From positions 1 to 5,318 of the forward strand of contig JAUVQR010000125.1 of the NCBI GenBank assembly GCA_030598065.1: a stretch of 5,318 nucleotides of DNA, given 5' to 3'. Origin of the DNA: Planctomycetota bacterium. GTDB lineage: Bacteria; Planctomycetota; Brocadiia; Brocadiales; Bathyanammoxibiaceae. The notes under the pieces were generated by a model, which was not told the origin of the DNA, did not search any database, and saw only the letters and a program-made list of their open reading frames with translations. Within the stretch, counting starts at the first letter, position 1. Every line of letters begins with the position of its first letter. Shown piece after piece: positions 4,974 to 5,318 of the stretch. Both the position numbers and the translations under genes were made by a program.

Positions 4974-5318
4974 CTACGTCCCGGATAAGAAAAAACTGAT
5001 GACGCTACCCAGCGTATTGATACCAAACAATATTACCGCACCGCCCCACACCCACACCCAGCCCCATGACATGTCAAGACAGAACCACCCGTATCGCAAA
5101 TCAAGGCCGAAGAGCGAGAGGAAAAAGACGGACAGGATGACGCAGATAAACAGAATCAGCCAAAGCAACACAACGTGTTCCGGCATAAGAAGCCCGTGAA
5201 GTATCCAGATTTCCAGCGAAAAGGACAGCAACAGCGACAGCAGCGCGACCTTTATCCACGCATGAAAATACGCGGTCCCTCCAAACACCAGCAGAACAAA
5301 GACGATGATTAATGGTAA
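4974..5318 (-). CDS. Unidentified polytopic membrane protein, C-terminal part
   Basis: The frame stays open to the right edge, so the gene starts outside the window. The in-frame GTG at 5286-5288 falls inside a hydrophobic helix, and the ten upstream codons read LPLIIVFVLL, so it is a poor start. About four membrane helices can be seen: the edge helix ending near FGGTAYF, one around KVALLSLLLSFSLEIWIL, one around HVVLLWLILFICVILSVFF, and a last one around AVILFGINTLGSVISFFL. Just before the last is an aromatic, Trp-rich stretch, CLDMSWGWVWVWGG. It ends at TAG 4974-4976, 21 bases before lpxB, and is probably in the same operon. The position suggests an envelope role, but I recognise no catalytic motif or family and claim no function. 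Confidence 0.75.
   Translation of the reverse strand, partial: LPLIIVFVLLVFGGTAYFHAWIKVALLSLLLSFSLEIWILHGLLMPEHVVLLWLILFICVILSVFFLSLFGLDLRYGWFCLDMSWGWVWVWGGAVILFGINTLGSVISFFLSGT

Noticed and set aside
5045..5062. CA-rich short repeat (CCACACCCACACCC)
   Set aside because: It simply encodes the Trp/Val-rich segment of the membrane protein on the other strand and is too short to call a separate repeat element.

Overview
This 5,318-base bacterial window holds six or seven genes in three transcription blocks. It includes two well-known housekeeping genes, hisS (histidyl-tRNA synthetase) and lpxB (lipid-A-disaccharide synthase). lpxB implies a diderm (Gram-negative) organism that makes lipid A. 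Base composition is moderately G+C-rich, Shine-Dalgarno sites are clear, and GTG/TTG starts appear. A hairpin of the CGCAGGGC-TAAA-GCCCTGCG type resembles interspersed palindromes of environmental genomes. The style of LpxB and HisS would suit Planctomycetota or a deltaproteobacterium-like lineage, but nothing in the window fixes the phylum, so this is weak inference.

Layout, left to right. Block 1 (+ strand, 1-1622) is the 3' end of a gene with a Cys-rich C-terminus, possibly a flavodoxin-fold oxidoreductase. After 41 bases it is followed by a 453-residue protein I do not recognise, whose second half looks like a vicinal-oxygen-chelate (glyoxalase/dioxygenase) fold. Block 2 is hisS (- strand, 1722-3044), convergent with block 1. 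The 99 bases between the two stops contain a perfect 8-bp hairpin flanked by two 17/19-matching copies of the end of the upstream gene. hisS has its own near-consensus promoter at 3093-3120.

Between hisS and lpxB lie two convergent small membrane-protein genes: a 53-residue two-helix protein (+, 3301-3462) and a 67-residue single-helix protein with a very basic tail (-, 3488-3691). Block 3 (- strand) is an unidentified polytopic, Trp-rich membrane protein running in from the right edge (5318-4974), then lpxB (4952-3804) 21 bases downstream, possibly followed by the basic small protein, which also has a candidate promoter of its own.

Functionally, lpxB acts at the inner face of the cytoplasmic membrane in lipid A synthesis, and the membrane protein just upstream could be an envelope partner, though that rests on proximity alone. 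hisS serves translation and is unrelated. I see no CRISPR array, tRNA, rRNA, transposase or complete mobile element. The most unusual signals are the duplicated gene end around the hairpin, a Ser in place of the usual class II motif 3 Arg in HisS, and the unrecognised VOC-like protein.
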